A stretch of 64,000 nucleotides of DNA from Methanobacterium_B sp963825335 (GTDB lineage: Archaea; Methanobacteriota; Methanobacteria; Methanobacteriales; Methanobacteriaceae). Made by a program: the position numbers and the translations under genes. Position 1 is the first letter of the stretch; each line of letters opens with the position of its first letter. The notes beneath the pieces are model-generated. The model was not told the DNA's origin and ran no database searches. It saw only the letters and a list, made by a program, of their open reading frames with translations. The stretch is taken from the NCBI GenBank assembly GCA_963825335.1, contig CAWGSP010000001.1, forward strand, positions 2,418,001-2,482,000. The letters are read 5' to 3'. This document shows, piece by piece, positions 9,815 through 19,203 of the stretch.

Positions 9815-10221
9815 ATAATTTTTTGATATAAAATATTTACATTTACTAAAATAATTTGTAGATAAATACTAAATATTTAATCATTAAATTTTTTTTTACA
9901 TCAATTAAATCAAGTTATAGTATTAATTTGGATTAAAATAAGACCAATGCATTTTAAACTATATGTCAATTTATACACCTATATTCTTTTATACACAAAA
10001 ATACAATGTGTAATAAATATCAAAGATTTATAAACCAACAAATAAGCAACTTAGGTTTCGATAAACCAGCAAATGAAATTTGAATCTGAGTTAACTCATC
10101 GGAACAAATAAGATAAACTGGGTAAAATGCTAAGAGTATTGATATTAGTGTTTATTAAAATATTTTATATCGATAATAAAAAGTACTTTTATTTGGATTT
10201 AAATTTAAGGAAGACTTTTAT
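9815..10221. other. Intergenic region, no gene seen
   Basis: About 400 very AT-rich bases. It must hold the promoter for the exporter gene at 10222 (AAGGAAGAC just before the start); I see no other structure. Confidence 0.45.
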
Positions 10222-11604
10222 ATGGAAAATAATAACAACGATAAGATGACAGCCTTGCTAATTGCAACGCTTGCAAACTTTGTAACGCCGTTCATATTCG
10301 GGGCGATCAATATAGCAATTCCTGCAATTGGATCAGAGTTTCACGCAAATGCTATTTTATTAAGTTGGATACCAACATCATTTTTACTCGCATCTGCTAT
10401 GTTTGCAGTACCATTTGGTCGATTAGCAGATATATTCGGAATGAAACGTGTTTTTACAATTGGAATTATCACTTTTACCATAGCATCATTTTTATGTGCA
10501 GTTGCACCTTCAATAATGTTTCTCATTGCCTTTTTGGTTCTCCAGGGAATTGGAGCTGCAATGATATTTGTGACAAGTATGGCAATTGTAACCCATGTAT
10601 TTCCTCCAAATGAACGTGGTAAAGCTATAGGAATAGTAATAACCTCAGTATATGTGAGTTTATCATTAGGTCCTGTTTTAGGTGGAATAATGACACAGTT
10701 TTTAGGCTGGAGAAGCCTTTTCTTTTTAATGATACCATTAGGTTTGATAGTCATTGCCCTCACTTTATGGAAATTGAAAGGAGAATGGGCTGTATGTAAA
10801 GGAGAAAAATTCGATCTACAAGGTTCTATAATTTACAGTATTGCACTTTTCTTGATCATATATGGATTTTCATTACTTCCAGAAATAACCGGAGTAATAG
10901 CAACTGCTCTTGGAATAATTGGAATAATAGTATTTATTATGGTTGAACTACGAACCAAAAACCCAGTATTCGAAATTAAGCTGTTTAAAAATGCTACCTT
11001 TGCATTTTCAAATCTAGCAGCTTTGATCAGCTACAGTGCTACATTTGCTGTGATATTCCTTCTGAGCTTGTATTTACAGTACATAAAAGGTTTAAGCCCT
11101 GCAAATGCCGGGCTTATTTTAATTGCTCAACCCATTGTTATGGCTGTTTTAGCGCCCATTGCAGGGAGACTTTCAGATAGATACAATCCACGTTTAATTG
11201 CCTCGGTAGGTATGGCTCTTACTACAATAGGCCTCTTTTTCTTCGTGTTTTTAAATGCTAACACAAACTATGGGTTTATAATAGCTGGTTTGATTATGCT
11301 CGGTGCGGGTTTTGGACTTTTCTCATCCCCAAACACCAATGCAATTATGGGATCTGTTGAGAAGAGATTTTATGGCGTAGCATCTGCATCTGTTCAGACA
11401 ATGCGACTCATTGGACAGACATTTAGTATGGGAACTGTTCTGATTATTTTCGCAATTTACATAGGAAAAATTCAGATCATGCCAGCAGATTATCCTGCGC
11501 TGCTAACGAGTGTTCAGATCGCGTTTATCGTGTTTACTATACTTTGTTTTATTGGTATTTTTGCTTCACTTGCTAAAAGCGGTAGGAGTAAAGTAGTTAC
11601 ATAA
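10222..11604 (+). CDS. MFS drug-type exporter, DHA2 (EmrB/QacA) family
   Basis: A 460-residue, 14-helix major facilitator. The family A motif is visible between helices 2 and 3 (GRLADIFGMKRVF), and the antiporter C motif in helix 5 as GPVLGG. A central cytoplasmic loop holds a charged linker, and the second half repeats the A-like motif as GRLSDRYNPR. Proteins of this family extrude hydrophobic or cationic compounds using proton entry; the substrate is unknown. AGGAAGAC precedes the ATG. A second, different member is at 24218-25636, there with its own MarR regulator. This one has no adjacent regulator and converges with the flavoprotein gene. Confidence 0.9.
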   Translation: MENNNNDKMTALLIATLANFVTPFIFGAINIAIPAIGSEFHANAILLSWIPTSFLLASAMFAVPFGRLADIFGMKRVFTIGIITFTIASFLCAVAPSIMFLIAFLVLQGIGAAMIFVTSMAIVTHVFPPNERGKAIGIVITSVYVSLSLGPVLGGIMTQFLGWRSLFFLMIPLGLIVIALTLWKLKGEWAVCKGEKFDLQGSIIYSIALFLIIYGFSLLPEITGVIATALGIIGIIVFIMVELRTKNPVFEIKLFKNATFAFSNLAALISYSATFAVIFLLSLYLQYIKGLSPANAGLILIAQPIVMAVLAPIAGRLSDRYNPRLIASVGMALTTIGLFFFVFLNANTNYGFIIAGLIMLGAGFGLFSSPNTNAIMGSVEKRFYGVASASVQTMRLIGQTFSMGTVLIIFAIYIGKIQIMPADYPALLTSVQIAFIVFTILCFIGIFASLAKSGRSKVVT

Positions 11605-11782
11605 TTAATGAAACCTAATTTAGCTTTATAATAATAAAAAAAACCTTTATTAATTTTCTTTTTTTAATAAATACATCTTTATCATTTATCCGGAGCTTAA
11701 ACTTAATATGATACATAAAATTATGAAATTGTAAAAAAAAAAATGAATTAAATATGACTGTGTTTTTATTTATTGGTTTTTT
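11605..11782. terminator. Convergent terminator region
   Basis: The + strand has CTTTATTAATTTTCTTTTTTT after the exporter and the opposite strand has T tracts after the flavoprotein gene (around 11735 on the - strand). Oligo-T runs of this kind end archaeal transcripts. Confidence 0.45.
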
Positions 11783-12355
11783 TTATTCACCTTTAACCAT
11801 TTTTAGAGCACTTGTTTCTATTGCATCGAGCATATAATCTTTGTTTCTCTGTGTAACACCAATATAATCAAATTTAGGCATGTTAATATAGTCCATTTTG
11901 TTCAAGTGTAAGAACACTCTTTCAATATTGGTTAAGCAAGAGAGAGTACCATTGCCACTGCCGCCAGCGGATGCAATACATATAAACGGTTTATTCTGTA
12001 TTTTGTTCCCTTTTTCACGCATGAGTCTATTGGCTTCGCATCTTCTTAATCTGTCAAAGAATGTTTTCATTGATTCACTCATATCCCCAAAGTATACAGG
12101 GGTAACAACAACAAAACCATCAACTTCACCCATTGCTTCGTGCACTCGCTCGAAATCATCTTCCAGTATACAAGTCCCTTCTAAACAGATTCCCCAACCT
12201 TGATCACATGCTTTACACTTCAGAATATCCAAATCATTCAAACGAACCATTACTGCTTCGCTGTTTCCTTTTTCAATCCCTTTCTTCGCAGCTGCACCAC
12301 AACTTTCCGTTAAACCGTCTTTATTAGGACTACTTGTTATAACCATTATTTTCAT
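11783..12355 (-). CDS. Iron-sulfur flavoprotein-like / NAD(P)H-dependent FMN reductase family
   Basis: A 190-residue flavodoxin-fold protein. The FMN phosphate loop is at the N-terminus (TSSPNKDGLTE), and near residues 45-65 it carries a compact Cys cluster (CKACDQGWGICLEGTC) typical of the Isf-like branch that binds a 4Fe-4S cluster beside FMN. A 'TPVYFGDMSE' strand follows, as in WrbA and Isf. In methanogens such proteins pass electrons from ferredoxin or detoxify oxygen species; the exact partner is unknown. The start has GAGGTG upstream. A perfect 19-base palindrome lies 40 bases upstream (12397-12415), so repression is likely. Confidence 0.87.
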   Translation of the reverse strand: MKIMVITSSPNKDGLTESCGAAAKKGIEKGNSEAVMVRLNDLDILKCKACDQGWGICLEGTCILEDDFERVHEAMGEVDGFVVVTPVYFGDMSESMKTFFDRLRRCEANRLMREKGNKIQNKPFICIASAGGSGNGTLSCLTNIERVFLHLNKMDYINMPKFDYIGVTQRNKDYMLDAIETSALKMVKGE

Positions 12356-12395
12356 AATTGCACCTCAATTTATAAAGGATTCACTTTTTTATCAC

Positions 12396-12416
12396 TATTC
12401 TTATCTGATAAGAATA
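12396..12416 (-). promoter_or_regulatory. Palindromic operator of the flavoprotein gene
   Basis: ATTCTTATCTGATAAGAAT is a perfect inverted repeat with 9-base arms around one T, and one more base pair extends it to 21 bases. On the - strand a TATA-like ATTATAAATATT lies directly upstream and overlaps it, 40-60 bases before the start codon at 12355. This is the classic layout of a repressor site. Confidence 0.7.
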
Positions 12417-12502
12417 TTTATAATTATCGGTTATCCAATATTTGGTAGGATTATGAGACTTAACACTGCTGTAAACAATAATAAATAATTTGATATTTTT
12501 AA

Positions 12503-13438
12503 TCATAGCATTTCTTTTGGTGGTAAATGACTTTCAAGAGCATCCCAATTTGGTGTCGGAATATTTGACTTTTCTCTTAAATCATCAAACGCCTTACTTA
12601 ATGCTATATTTTCATAAGGATGATCCATAGGATCAGAAAGTTTTGGAATGGGCGTTAATGAATAAATCTTTAAAAATAGGTATATTAAAAATTTATAACG
12701 TTCATTCCTCACAAAATTGGCGAAATTTGCAGGTATTATTGTATAACCTAAAGTTTCTAATACACTGTATCCTTCATCTAAAGCGTTAACCATTTGATCA
12801 GTCAAATTTTTATTTATTTTACGTAAATTACCATTACATGCATAAGTAACATAGGCTAAAGCATTAACAAAAATTATATGTGTTTTAAGCCATGAATCCA
12901 TATTTTCATTGGAGATAATCTTATATTTAGCATTTTTAAAGGCGTTTTCGATCAATCGGTGCCATGAAAGTTTTCCATCTAAACTGCCAATATCCATACT
13001 CCCACCTAACCTAAAATTGATAATGCGACCGTTTTCATAACGTCCACCATTGATTTGGAAACCAAAAGCAATGTTTTTTTGTTCTTTACTATTTTTAATT
13101 ACATAATCTTGAAATTCACGTGCATTTGGATTATTACCTACAAAAACAATATACTTACTCATATTATCAGATATCACAGATAATATTGATTTAGACTGTT
13201 GATACTGCATAACAACAAATATAAGGTCGTAGATATCGTCTGGTAGAAGTTTGGAAATTATATTTACCTTATCAACTGTAGTTTTAAGTTGGAGATAATG
13301 ACGAATAACAATTCCATCTTTCTTCAATTCTTCAAATCGCTTCCCTCTAGCAAGGATTGTAACCTCATTACCTCCGCGCACAAGTACATGTGCAAGATAA
13401 CTGCCCTGAACACCAGCACCGTAGATTAATATTTTCAT
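12503..13438 (-). CDS. Ketopantoate reductase-like (ApbA/PanE family) oxidoreductase
   Basis: A 311-residue protein with an N-terminal Rossmann fold (MKILIYGAGVQGSYLA, GxGxxG at residues 7-12) for NAD(P)H and a helical C-terminal ApbA_C domain. It resembles PanE, which reduces 2-dehydropantoate, but the usual catalytic Lys and Asn cannot be placed with confidence, and there is no pantothenate gene nearby; archaea of this order use a distinct CoA route, so another 2-keto substrate is plausible. The ATG at 13438 has a strong AGGAGGT eight bases upstream; an eight-residue longer form does not. Confidence 0.78.
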   Translation of the reverse strand: MKILIYGAGVQGSYLAHVLVRGGNEVTILARGKRFEELKKDGIVIRHYLQLKTTVDKVNIISKLLPDDIYDLIFVVMQYQQSKSILSVISDNMSKYIVFVGNNPNAREFQDYVIKNSKEQKNIAFGFQINGGRYENGRIINFRLGGSMDIGSLDGKLSWHRLIENAFKNAKYKIISNENMDSWLKTHIIFVNALAYVTYACNGNLRKINKNLTDQMVNALDEGYSVLETLGYTIIPANFANFVRNERYKFLIYLFLKIYSLTPIPKLSDPMDHPYENIALSKAFDDLREKSNIPTPNWDALESHLPPKEML

Positions 13439-13542
13439 AATACAAAACCTCCTGTTTTCCAATAATTTTTATGGGCTTATTGGAATACCACAGTATTTCA
13501 GCAATCATGCATTATTTTAATACAATGCATAGATATTAATTT

Positions 13543-13600
13543 CAACGTTGTAAATAACCTTACAACATTGAAATGTTATTGCCGTACTATAAATAGGTTT
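13543..13600 (+). promoter_or_regulatory. Orphan TrmB-type promoter with palindrome and TATA box
   Basis: GTTGTAA (13547-13553) and TTACAAC (13560-13566) form an inverted repeat with six bases between, extended by CAA/TTG. A TATA box CTATAAATAG follows at about 13588. The block from 13545 to 13630 is nearly identical, in inverted orientation, to the promoter of the decayed TrmB regulator at 37.9 kb. Here it leads into no intact gene, so it looks like the left-over promoter of a deleted paralogue. Confidence 0.6.
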
Positions 13601-13782
13601 CGTTAAAGTAAATAAAATTAGAACAACTTTGATAGAAGTGAGTAATTATACCATTACAAAGAGTTTAAAGATTTTTTTTATAATGTATATTATTGTTATA
13701 AATTGAATTTTTTAGTATATTATTTCATTCTATCTAAAAATTACCTACTATTCTAATTATCCATCTCTTGAAAATTAGTATG

Positions 13783-13825
13783 CATGCAACACACCTTCAT
13801 GATTTGCTAAGTATCCACTTAAATG
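13783..13825. repeat. Dispersed repeat R1, truncated copy
   Basis: Carries CAACACACCTTCATGATTTG and about 40 matching bases shared with longer copies at 21938 and 35879. It is truncated after about 40 bases. Confidence 0.7.
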
Positions 13826-14459
13826 ATTTTTTTAAACTCAATTCTATATATTTTAAGGTTTAAAGATTGTTTGTTTGGAAGCTTAATTGTTCTTTGGAAA
13901 GGAAGCACAGTGTTATATTTATTCGTGAAGGCCAAATAGTGGACATTTGTAATTATTGATTTCTGCAATGGGCAAACATTTCCCCTACATGTTATTATGC
14001 GAGCTTGCTAGTGAGCGATTCCACATTTATTATAAAACATTTCAAACAGTATAGATGTTGCTAAGGTATTTATAACCCAATTGCCATCTTTTAGGATTTA
14101 ATTTTGAAACGTTCTTAGGATCATTTTTAAATTCAATAAATAATTTTGATTCAAATAGCAGATATTAACCTGAAAAATTAAATATTTCATACTATTTTAT
14201 TGAATAAAAATTTAAATGTATAAATTTTTCATTCTAGATAATTTATTCTTTATATTCCTGTAGAAGATTTTGAAAAAATAATTTACGATTCCTCTACATC
14301 TAATTATTAGAATATACCCTTTTCGACAAATAGATTCAATGCCGATTTAAGAATTCTCTTTTTTTATCTTCTTCAATCATTTTTGACCACATTTTTTTTA
14401 ATTATTCTATTTTTATTTGATTATATAGGATAATATTTTTTTTGGATTTTTTCGATTGT
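13826..14459. other. Intergenic region, no gene seen
   Basis: About 630 AT-rich bases. A short motif with TTATTATGCGAGCTTGC near 13992 resembles TTATTATGCAAGCCTGC near 27041, suggesting further dispersed debris. No supportable reading frame. Confidence 0.4.
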
Positions 14460-15668
14460 CTATTCATTTATTTCCTGAATTTGCATCATTTTAAACATTT
14501 TAAGCATTTTTTCCGCTTCCTGGACTGAATTTTTTCCGCCTAATTCTTTTGTAACATCATCTAAAAGCTCAGGAATATTTAGTTTTTGTGGACATGCTTT
14601 TATACATTTCCCACAATTGGTACAAAGCCTTGCATGAGCTTCATCACCTCCATTTATAATACCACCTAATTGAAGTAAATAAAGAATAGAACTTTGATCC
14701 CCTTCTTTAAACATATATTTACGATTGTAAAGTTCAAAACATCTTGGAATATCAACTCCCATCGGACATGGTAAGCAGTAGCCACATCCAGTGCAGTCAA
14801 TTTTCATAAGATCTTCATAAACTTCTTTAGCTTCATCGTAAAGTTTTAATTCATCTTGAGTGAGTGTATTTGGCAAAGTTTCATTTGCAACTTTAATATT
14901 CTCTTTAATTTGTTCTTCTTCATTCATTCCAGATAGAACACATACAACTTCTGGATGATTCAATACCCATCTTAAGGCCCAGTCTGCAGGACTTCTTTTA
15001 ACCTTTGATTTATCCCATATTGTAGTTACTTCATCAGGCACTTTTCCGCCTAGGATTCCACCTTTTAAAGGTTCCATAACAAATATGTCAATTCCCTTTG
15101 AAGCAGCGTATTTCAAGCCTTCAGTACCTGCTTGATTATTATTATCTAAATAGTTATATTGGATTAGACACATGTCCCAGTTGTAGGATTCTACAATTTC
15201 TTTAAATATGTTACTATTGTCATGGAATGAAAATCCAATATGTTTTATTTTTCCTTTCTTTTTGGCATCTTCTAAAAATTCAATAACTCCTAATTTTTTT
15301 AAATTATCAAAACTACCCTTACCAATACCGTGAAGAAGATAATAATCAATATAATCAGTCTGAAGATTTTTTAAGCTCTTCTCTAAATATTTATTCATAT
15401 CCTCATATTTTTTTATAAACATTACAGGCATTTTTGTACTGAGCTTTACTTTTTCTCGGTATTCACCATGTAATATTTCCCCTAAAACAGATTCACTTGG
15501 ACCATAAGTATATGCGGTGTCAATGAAGTTCACACCATTGTTTATTGCATAATGTATCTGTTCTTTGGCACGTTCTTTATCAATTCCATCATTTTTTGTG
15601 GGAAGTCTCATGGCACCATATCCCAATAACGAAATTTCGTCACCATTATTAGTTTTTCTCATCTGCAT
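14460..15668 (-). CDS. Aldo/keto reductase with C-terminal dicluster ferredoxin domain
   Basis: A 402-residue fusion. Residues 1-280 are an aldo/keto reductase barrel (DTAYTYGPSE with the catalytic Tyr, LLHG, and a final LSGMNEEEQ nucleotide loop). Residues 285-385 hold two 4Fe-4S sets: CTGCGYCLPCP near 290 and CTNCGKCIKACP near 352. Proteins of this fused type are common in methanogens and clostridia and presumably couple ferredoxin to reduction of an aldehyde or ketone; the substrate is not known. GGTGAT precedes the ATG at 15668. A decayed paralogue is at 22985-24192. Confidence 0.92.
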   Translation of the reverse strand: MQMRKTNNGDEISLLGYGAMRLPTKNDGIDKERAKEQIHYAINNGVNFIDTAYTYGPSESVLGEILHGEYREKVKLSTKMPVMFIKKYEDMNKYLEKSLKNLQTDYIDYYLLHGIGKGSFDNLKKLGVIEFLEDAKKKGKIKHIGFSFHDNSNIFKEIVESYNWDMCLIQYNYLDNNNQAGTEGLKYAASKGIDIFVMEPLKGGILGGKVPDEVTTIWDKSKVKRSPADWALRWVLNHPEVVCVLSGMNEEEQIKENIKVANETLPNTLTQDELKLYDEAKEVYEDLMKIDCTGCGYCLPCPMGVDIPRCFELYNRKYMFKEGDQSSILYLLQLGGIINGGDEAHARLCTNCGKCIKACPQKLNIPELLDDVTKELGGKNSVQEAEKMLKMFKMMQIQEINE

Positions 15669-16176
15669 GTTATCACCTTATATCCACCTAATCGGCTTAT
15701 AAAATCCAATTAATTAATTATTCACTTAATAATACTTTTGATTAAAAAATTTATAATAGATGCTGCTCTTGTTAACTCTCAATAACTAACAAATAATATA
15801 GATTGGGAGTAACATGAATTTAATTGATCGCATCATTGATCACTTGATTGATCAACAGTTTCAAGATAGAGTTATCAAGTTCAGTATTCTAAAGGCAAAC
15901 AAAGTATCCCACATAGTTAAATTTTATAAGTAAATTGAATCATTTATATGTCGTCTAAATTTATAATGGATCGCTTGTCTGCTTGCAAGGCAAAATACTA
16001 TTTTAAATCATAATTTATAATTTTAAGCAATTTAAGATTAGGACATCAAATATTCTGTAAATTACTGAAAAATAATTATAATATATTGGTTTTCTAAGAG
16101 GGAAATTCCAAATAGTTATAGATTCATTTGATTAAAAAATAAATTATTTATAGTCTGTCTGTCAATTATTTTATCT
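15669..16176. other. Intergenic region, no gene seen
   Basis: About 500 AT-rich bases between two minus-strand units. An inverted repeat TTGATCA / TGATCAA with a six-base spacer lies near 15839-15858 and could be a regulatory site. A GCTTGTCTGCTTGCAAGG segment near 15975 recalls the debris motif near 27050 in inverted orientation. Confidence 0.4.
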
Positions 16177-16332
16177 TTATTCTATTTTTTCAAATTTCCT
16201 TTGTTCAAGATTTTTTAGTCTTCTTTTTACGTTGGATTCATATTCTTCATGTGTTATTACTTCTTTTTTGACTAATAAATCTACTAACGTGCCAATCATA
16301 TTATCTAATATTTCTACGTCTTCTTTTAGCAT
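16177..16332 (-). CDS. Tiny acidic/basic helical protein of the HTH-membrane cassette
   Basis: A 51-residue protein: an acidic first half (MLKEDVEILDNMIGTLVDLL), VKKEVITHEEYE, then a basic tail of Lys and Arg. No membrane helix or Cys. It is closely similar to the protein at 31616-31798 (shared core ILDxMIGTLVDLLVxKExITHEEYES). Both lie last after a membrane protein and a winged-helix regulator, so the three form a conserved cassette. AAAGGTGAT precedes the ATG. I do not know the family; a helical partner of the regulator or membrane protein is possible. Conservation in two copies supports that it is a real gene. Confidence 0.75.
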   Translation of the reverse strand: MLKEDVEILDNMIGTLVDLLVKKEVITHEEYESNVKRRLKNLEQRKFEKIE

Positions 16333-16526
16333 TTGTATCACCTTTTTGATGTATATTTAACCTTTATAACTCAAATTATCTTACTATGTTTAATTCATGT
16401 TTTCAAATAGTACGAATAAGAATCAAATTCATCAATACTCAGAATAAAACGGTAAATCCAATTCCAAGATTATTAAATCATATTATTAATAATTCCCATT
16501 GTATCGTGTTCGTGAACTATAACGAA

Positions 16527-16865
16527 TTATTCTTTGGTTATGTTGTAAAGGATGCTGAGTGCGATTAGTTGGATCATGTTGACTAAGATGAATATAATTT
16601 GAGGTCCAAATTCAGTATTGGATATTTTAAACGGTCCTACGTGAATTACTAATGGAACCACTAATGCTATTGTAACTAAAATATTTTGAACAAGAAGAAA
16701 AGATCCAAAATACAAGAGACCTATGGTGAATTGAGATTTTATTTCTTTATATGTTTTCCAATATGAATTAAGGAGTCCTAATAATAAACAAACATTTGCA
16801 AGGCCCATTGCAAATGCTATATAAATTAATATCAATATTGTGGACCCTATTTCTTCTACTACCAT
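16527..16865 (-). CDS. Four-helix membrane protein of the HTH cassette
   Basis: A 112-residue protein with four membrane segments (near 10-28, 45-67, 69-77 and 88-108). Its central loop YKEIKSQFTIGLLYFGSFLLVQNIL matches the corresponding part of the protein at 31837-32190 (KLKSQFTQGLIIFATLLIIQNIL), so the two are paralogues. It lies 38 bases after the winged-helix gene and before the 51-residue gene on the same strand. Function unknown. Membrane protein next to a one-component regulator suggests a sensor or anti-regulator role, but that is inference. Confidence 0.75.
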   Translation of the reverse strand: MVVEEIGSTILILIYIAFAMGLANVCLLLGLLNSYWKTYKEIKSQFTIGLLYFGSFLLVQNILVTIALVVPLVIHVGPFKISNTEFGPQIIFILVNMIQLIALSILYNITKE

Positions 16866-16903
16866 TTTTTTTTACCTGTTAATTAATAATATTCGATTTT
16901 AAG

Positions 16904-17182
16904 TTAAGATAATTCCTTTAAAATTTCACTTAAAATATTGTAATTTTCTTCCATTTTAGTTGAAAGGTGATATAACTCTCCATATTTGTTTCCCCCTGTA
17001 GAAGTAATCATATGGTTTTCTGTTAGTATTTTCAGATGATGACGTACAGTCTTATAATTAAGATCGAGTTTTTCTGCTAATTGATTGGCATTGTAAGGTC
17101 GATTATTTAATGCTTTAACAATTCTAGCACGATTAGGACCTCCTGCAGTACCTGCGAATACCCACCAAATCAATTTATTCAT
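16904..17182 (-). CDS. ArsR-type winged-helix regulator
   Basis: A 92-residue protein with one winged helix-turn-helix domain: 'RARIVKALNNRPYNANQLAEKLDLNYKTVRHHLKIL' (residues about 18-53) holds the recognition helix, followed by the beta wing with ITSTGG..YGELYHLS. No metal-binding Cys is present, so it is not a classical metal sensor. The ATG at 17182 follows GGAG by seven bases; a longer start has no such site. It heads the cassette regulator - membrane protein - small protein and is paralogous to 32204-32485. The MacB-type exporter genes lie immediately upstream on the same strand. Confidence 0.87.
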   Translation of the reverse strand: MNKLIWWVFAGTAGGPNRARIVKALNNRPYNANQLAEKLDLNYKTVRHHLKILTENHMITSTGGNKYGELYHLSTKMEENYNILSEILKELS

Positions 17183-17360
17183 TAATTTACTCCACAAATA
17201 AAAGTAATATCATAACTGAATATTTTAGAATTTCGTTCAACCTTATCATTTATGATAATTCTAATCATTTCATTTCTACAAAAAGATCACTTCTATTTTT
17301 TTTTGATTAATTCAGTTTAAATTCAATGCCCGAAAAAAATAAATAAAAAGGGATTTTAAT

Positions 17361-18056
17361 TTATTTTGAATTTGTTGTTTTGTTATCGGTTAAACATTTT
17401 CCATCTAATACTGTGATGATTCTTTCGGCCATGTTTCCTACGTATGGTTCATGTGTTACCATTACTAGCGTTACGTTCTCTTTTTTATGAAGATCTTTTA
17501 ACAAGTTAAGTATTACTTCGCCTGTTTTTGAATCTAAAGATCCTGTAGGTTCATCTGCCAATATTATCGATGGATTGTTTACTAGGGCTCTTGCAATTGC
17601 CACTCTCTGTCTTTGACCTCCAGATAGTTTTGTTGGTTTCTGGTCGATTTTATCTCCCAGATTAACTGATTTTAAAAGTTCTAATGCTCTTTTTCTCATC
17701 TCTTTGGACGATGTATTGGTTTCATACATTGGGATTTCTACATTCTCTACTACGCTGAGGTTGGGTATCAAGTTGTGCATCTGGAAGACGAATCCTATTT
17801 CTTTTGATCTAAATTTGTTTAGATTTTTGGTCGTCATCATGTTAATGCCTGCAACTTTTATGGTTCCTTCATCTGCTATGTCTAATCCACCTATCATGTT
17901 AAGTAATGATGATTTTCCAGAACCTGATGGACCCATTATAGATATGAATTCTCCTTTTTTGACTTCCAAGTTCATTCCGTTTAGAGCTTTTATTTTTCCA
18001 TTATCATATCCTTTCTTCAAATCTTTTATTTCGATGATGTTTTCATTATTATTCAT
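17361..18056 (-). CDS. ABC exporter ATPase, MacB/LolD type
   Basis: A 231-residue nucleotide-binding subunit. Walker A GPSGSGKSS near residue 44, Q loop, signature LSGGQRQRVAIARAL near 143, Walker B ILADEPTGSLD near 165 and the switch His in VTHEP are all present. The short, soluble form that partners FtsX-like permeases is known as the MacB/LolD group and acts mechanically on lipoproteins, peptides or antibiotics. Start at ATG 18056 (after GGAGG) overlaps the end of the permease gene by eight bases, so translation is coupled. The 60-codon longer frame runs back into that gene and is not the start. Confidence 0.93.
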   Translation of the reverse strand: MNNNENIIEIKDLKKGYDNGKIKALNGMNLEVKKGEFISIMGPSGSGKSSLLNMIGGLDIADEGTIKVAGINMMTTKNLNKFRSKEIGFVFQMHNLIPNLSVVENVEIPMYETNTSSKEMRKRALELLKSVNLGDKIDQKPTKLSGGQRQRVAIARALVNNPSIILADEPTGSLDSKTGEVILNLLKDLHKKENVTLVMVTHEPYVGNMAERIITVLDGKCLTDNKTTNSK

Positions 18057-19203
18057 AGCGCAGTGCCTCCGTTGGGGATAATCTACTTGCCCTGTAGGCC
18101 GGATACAATCCTCCAATTACACCTACAATTAAGGCAATACCAAAGGCCCTGAGGAATATGTAGATTGAGAAGGATGGTGTAATTGCACTTCCTACAGATG
18201 GAACTAATGTTAACAGAACTTCCACTCCTGTTACTGCGATGACTGTTCCCACAACAAATGCAATGAGTGTGAGTACAACTGATTCTCCAAGTATCATACT
18301 TAATATTCTACTGTCTTTCCAACCCACAGCTTTTAATACACCTATCTCCCTTGTTCTTTCATAAACTGTCATCACCATGGTGTTAATAACTCCAACTGCA
18401 CCGATAAATATGGCTAACAGTGAAATTGCCCAGCTAGCTGTGTTTATAAATCCTAATCCTTGGTTTATCCTATTAGCAGAATCGGCTGCAGTTGATGTAG
18501 TGAGTTGATTCGGATAAGCATTAGTAATTGTATTACTTACTGTGGTTACATTGGCATTGTCTGTTACTTTTACAAGTACTTCACTGACCTTGTTTTGATT
18601 ATTGGTTAGATTTTGTAACGTTGAAAGTGGCATCACAATTCCATTATCGGTCATGAAATTACCTGTTTCAAATATTCCCTTTATTGTAAAGTTTTGGCCA
18701 TATAGATTTATTGTATCTCCAACTGTTTTATTAAGACTTTGAGCTTCAGTTTTTCCAATTATAACTTGATTTGTACTGTGATTTGTGAAAGCAGTTCCAT
18801 TCAAACTGTCAATACCCATTAAACTTAATTTATCTGAGTCAATACCTGTTATAGAAAGTCCACCAAAACCACCTTGAGTACTACTTGAACTTGTACTTCC
18901 TGTTGTTGTATTGCTTGCCCTTAAAATTCCTGCCGTGCTTTTAACTCCACTTAATGAAAGAATATCAGCAGCATATGTTTGATTAATTGATCCACTTGAA
19001 CCTATACCGGTTGAACCTGCTTGACTAACTGTTATTTCAGCCGCACCTGCTTTAAGAGTACTCTGCGTTGAGTTTTCAAGTCCTCCCGTTATCATTCCAA
19101 GGGCCACAATGACCATTATTCCAATTGCTATTCCTACAATAGCAAGGGAACTTCTTGTTTTGTTTCTGAATGGATTTTTCACCACCAGCGATAAAAATGA
19201 CAT
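18049..19203 (-). CDS. MacB/FtsX-type ABC exporter permease
   Basis: A permease of about 384 residues. One N-terminal membrane helix (near 20-42, SLAIVGIAIGIMVIVALGMI) is followed by a long Ser/Thr-rich extracytoplasmic domain to about residue 265, then three C-terminal helices with the family motif YERTREIGVLKAVGWKD and a final PAYRASRLSPTEALRYE. That is the classic MacB_PCD plus FtsX architecture. I place the start at 19203 (MSFLSLVVKNPFRNK); 17 extra upstream residues are possible. The 5' end and leader of this gene occur again as broken copies near 28915-29215 and 33140-33400. Confidence 0.9.
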   Translation of the reverse strand: MSFLSLVVKNPFRNKTRSSLAIVGIAIGIMVIVALGMITGGLENSTQSTLKAGAAEITVSQAGSTGIGSSGSINQTYAADILSLSGVKSTAGILRASNTTTGSTSSSSTQGGFGGLSITGIDSDKLSLMGIDSLNGTAFTNHSTNQVIIGKTEAQSLNKTVGDTINLYGQNFTIKGIFETGNFMTDNGIVMPLSTLQNLTNNQNKVSEVLVKVTDNANVTTVSNTITNAYPNQLTTSTAADSANRINQGLGFINTASWAISLLAIFIGAVGVINTMVMTVYERTREIGVLKAVGWKDSRILSMILGESVVLTLIAFVVGTVIAVTGVEVLLTLVPSVGSAITPSFSIYIFLRAFGIALIVGVIGGLYPAYRASRLSPTEALRYE

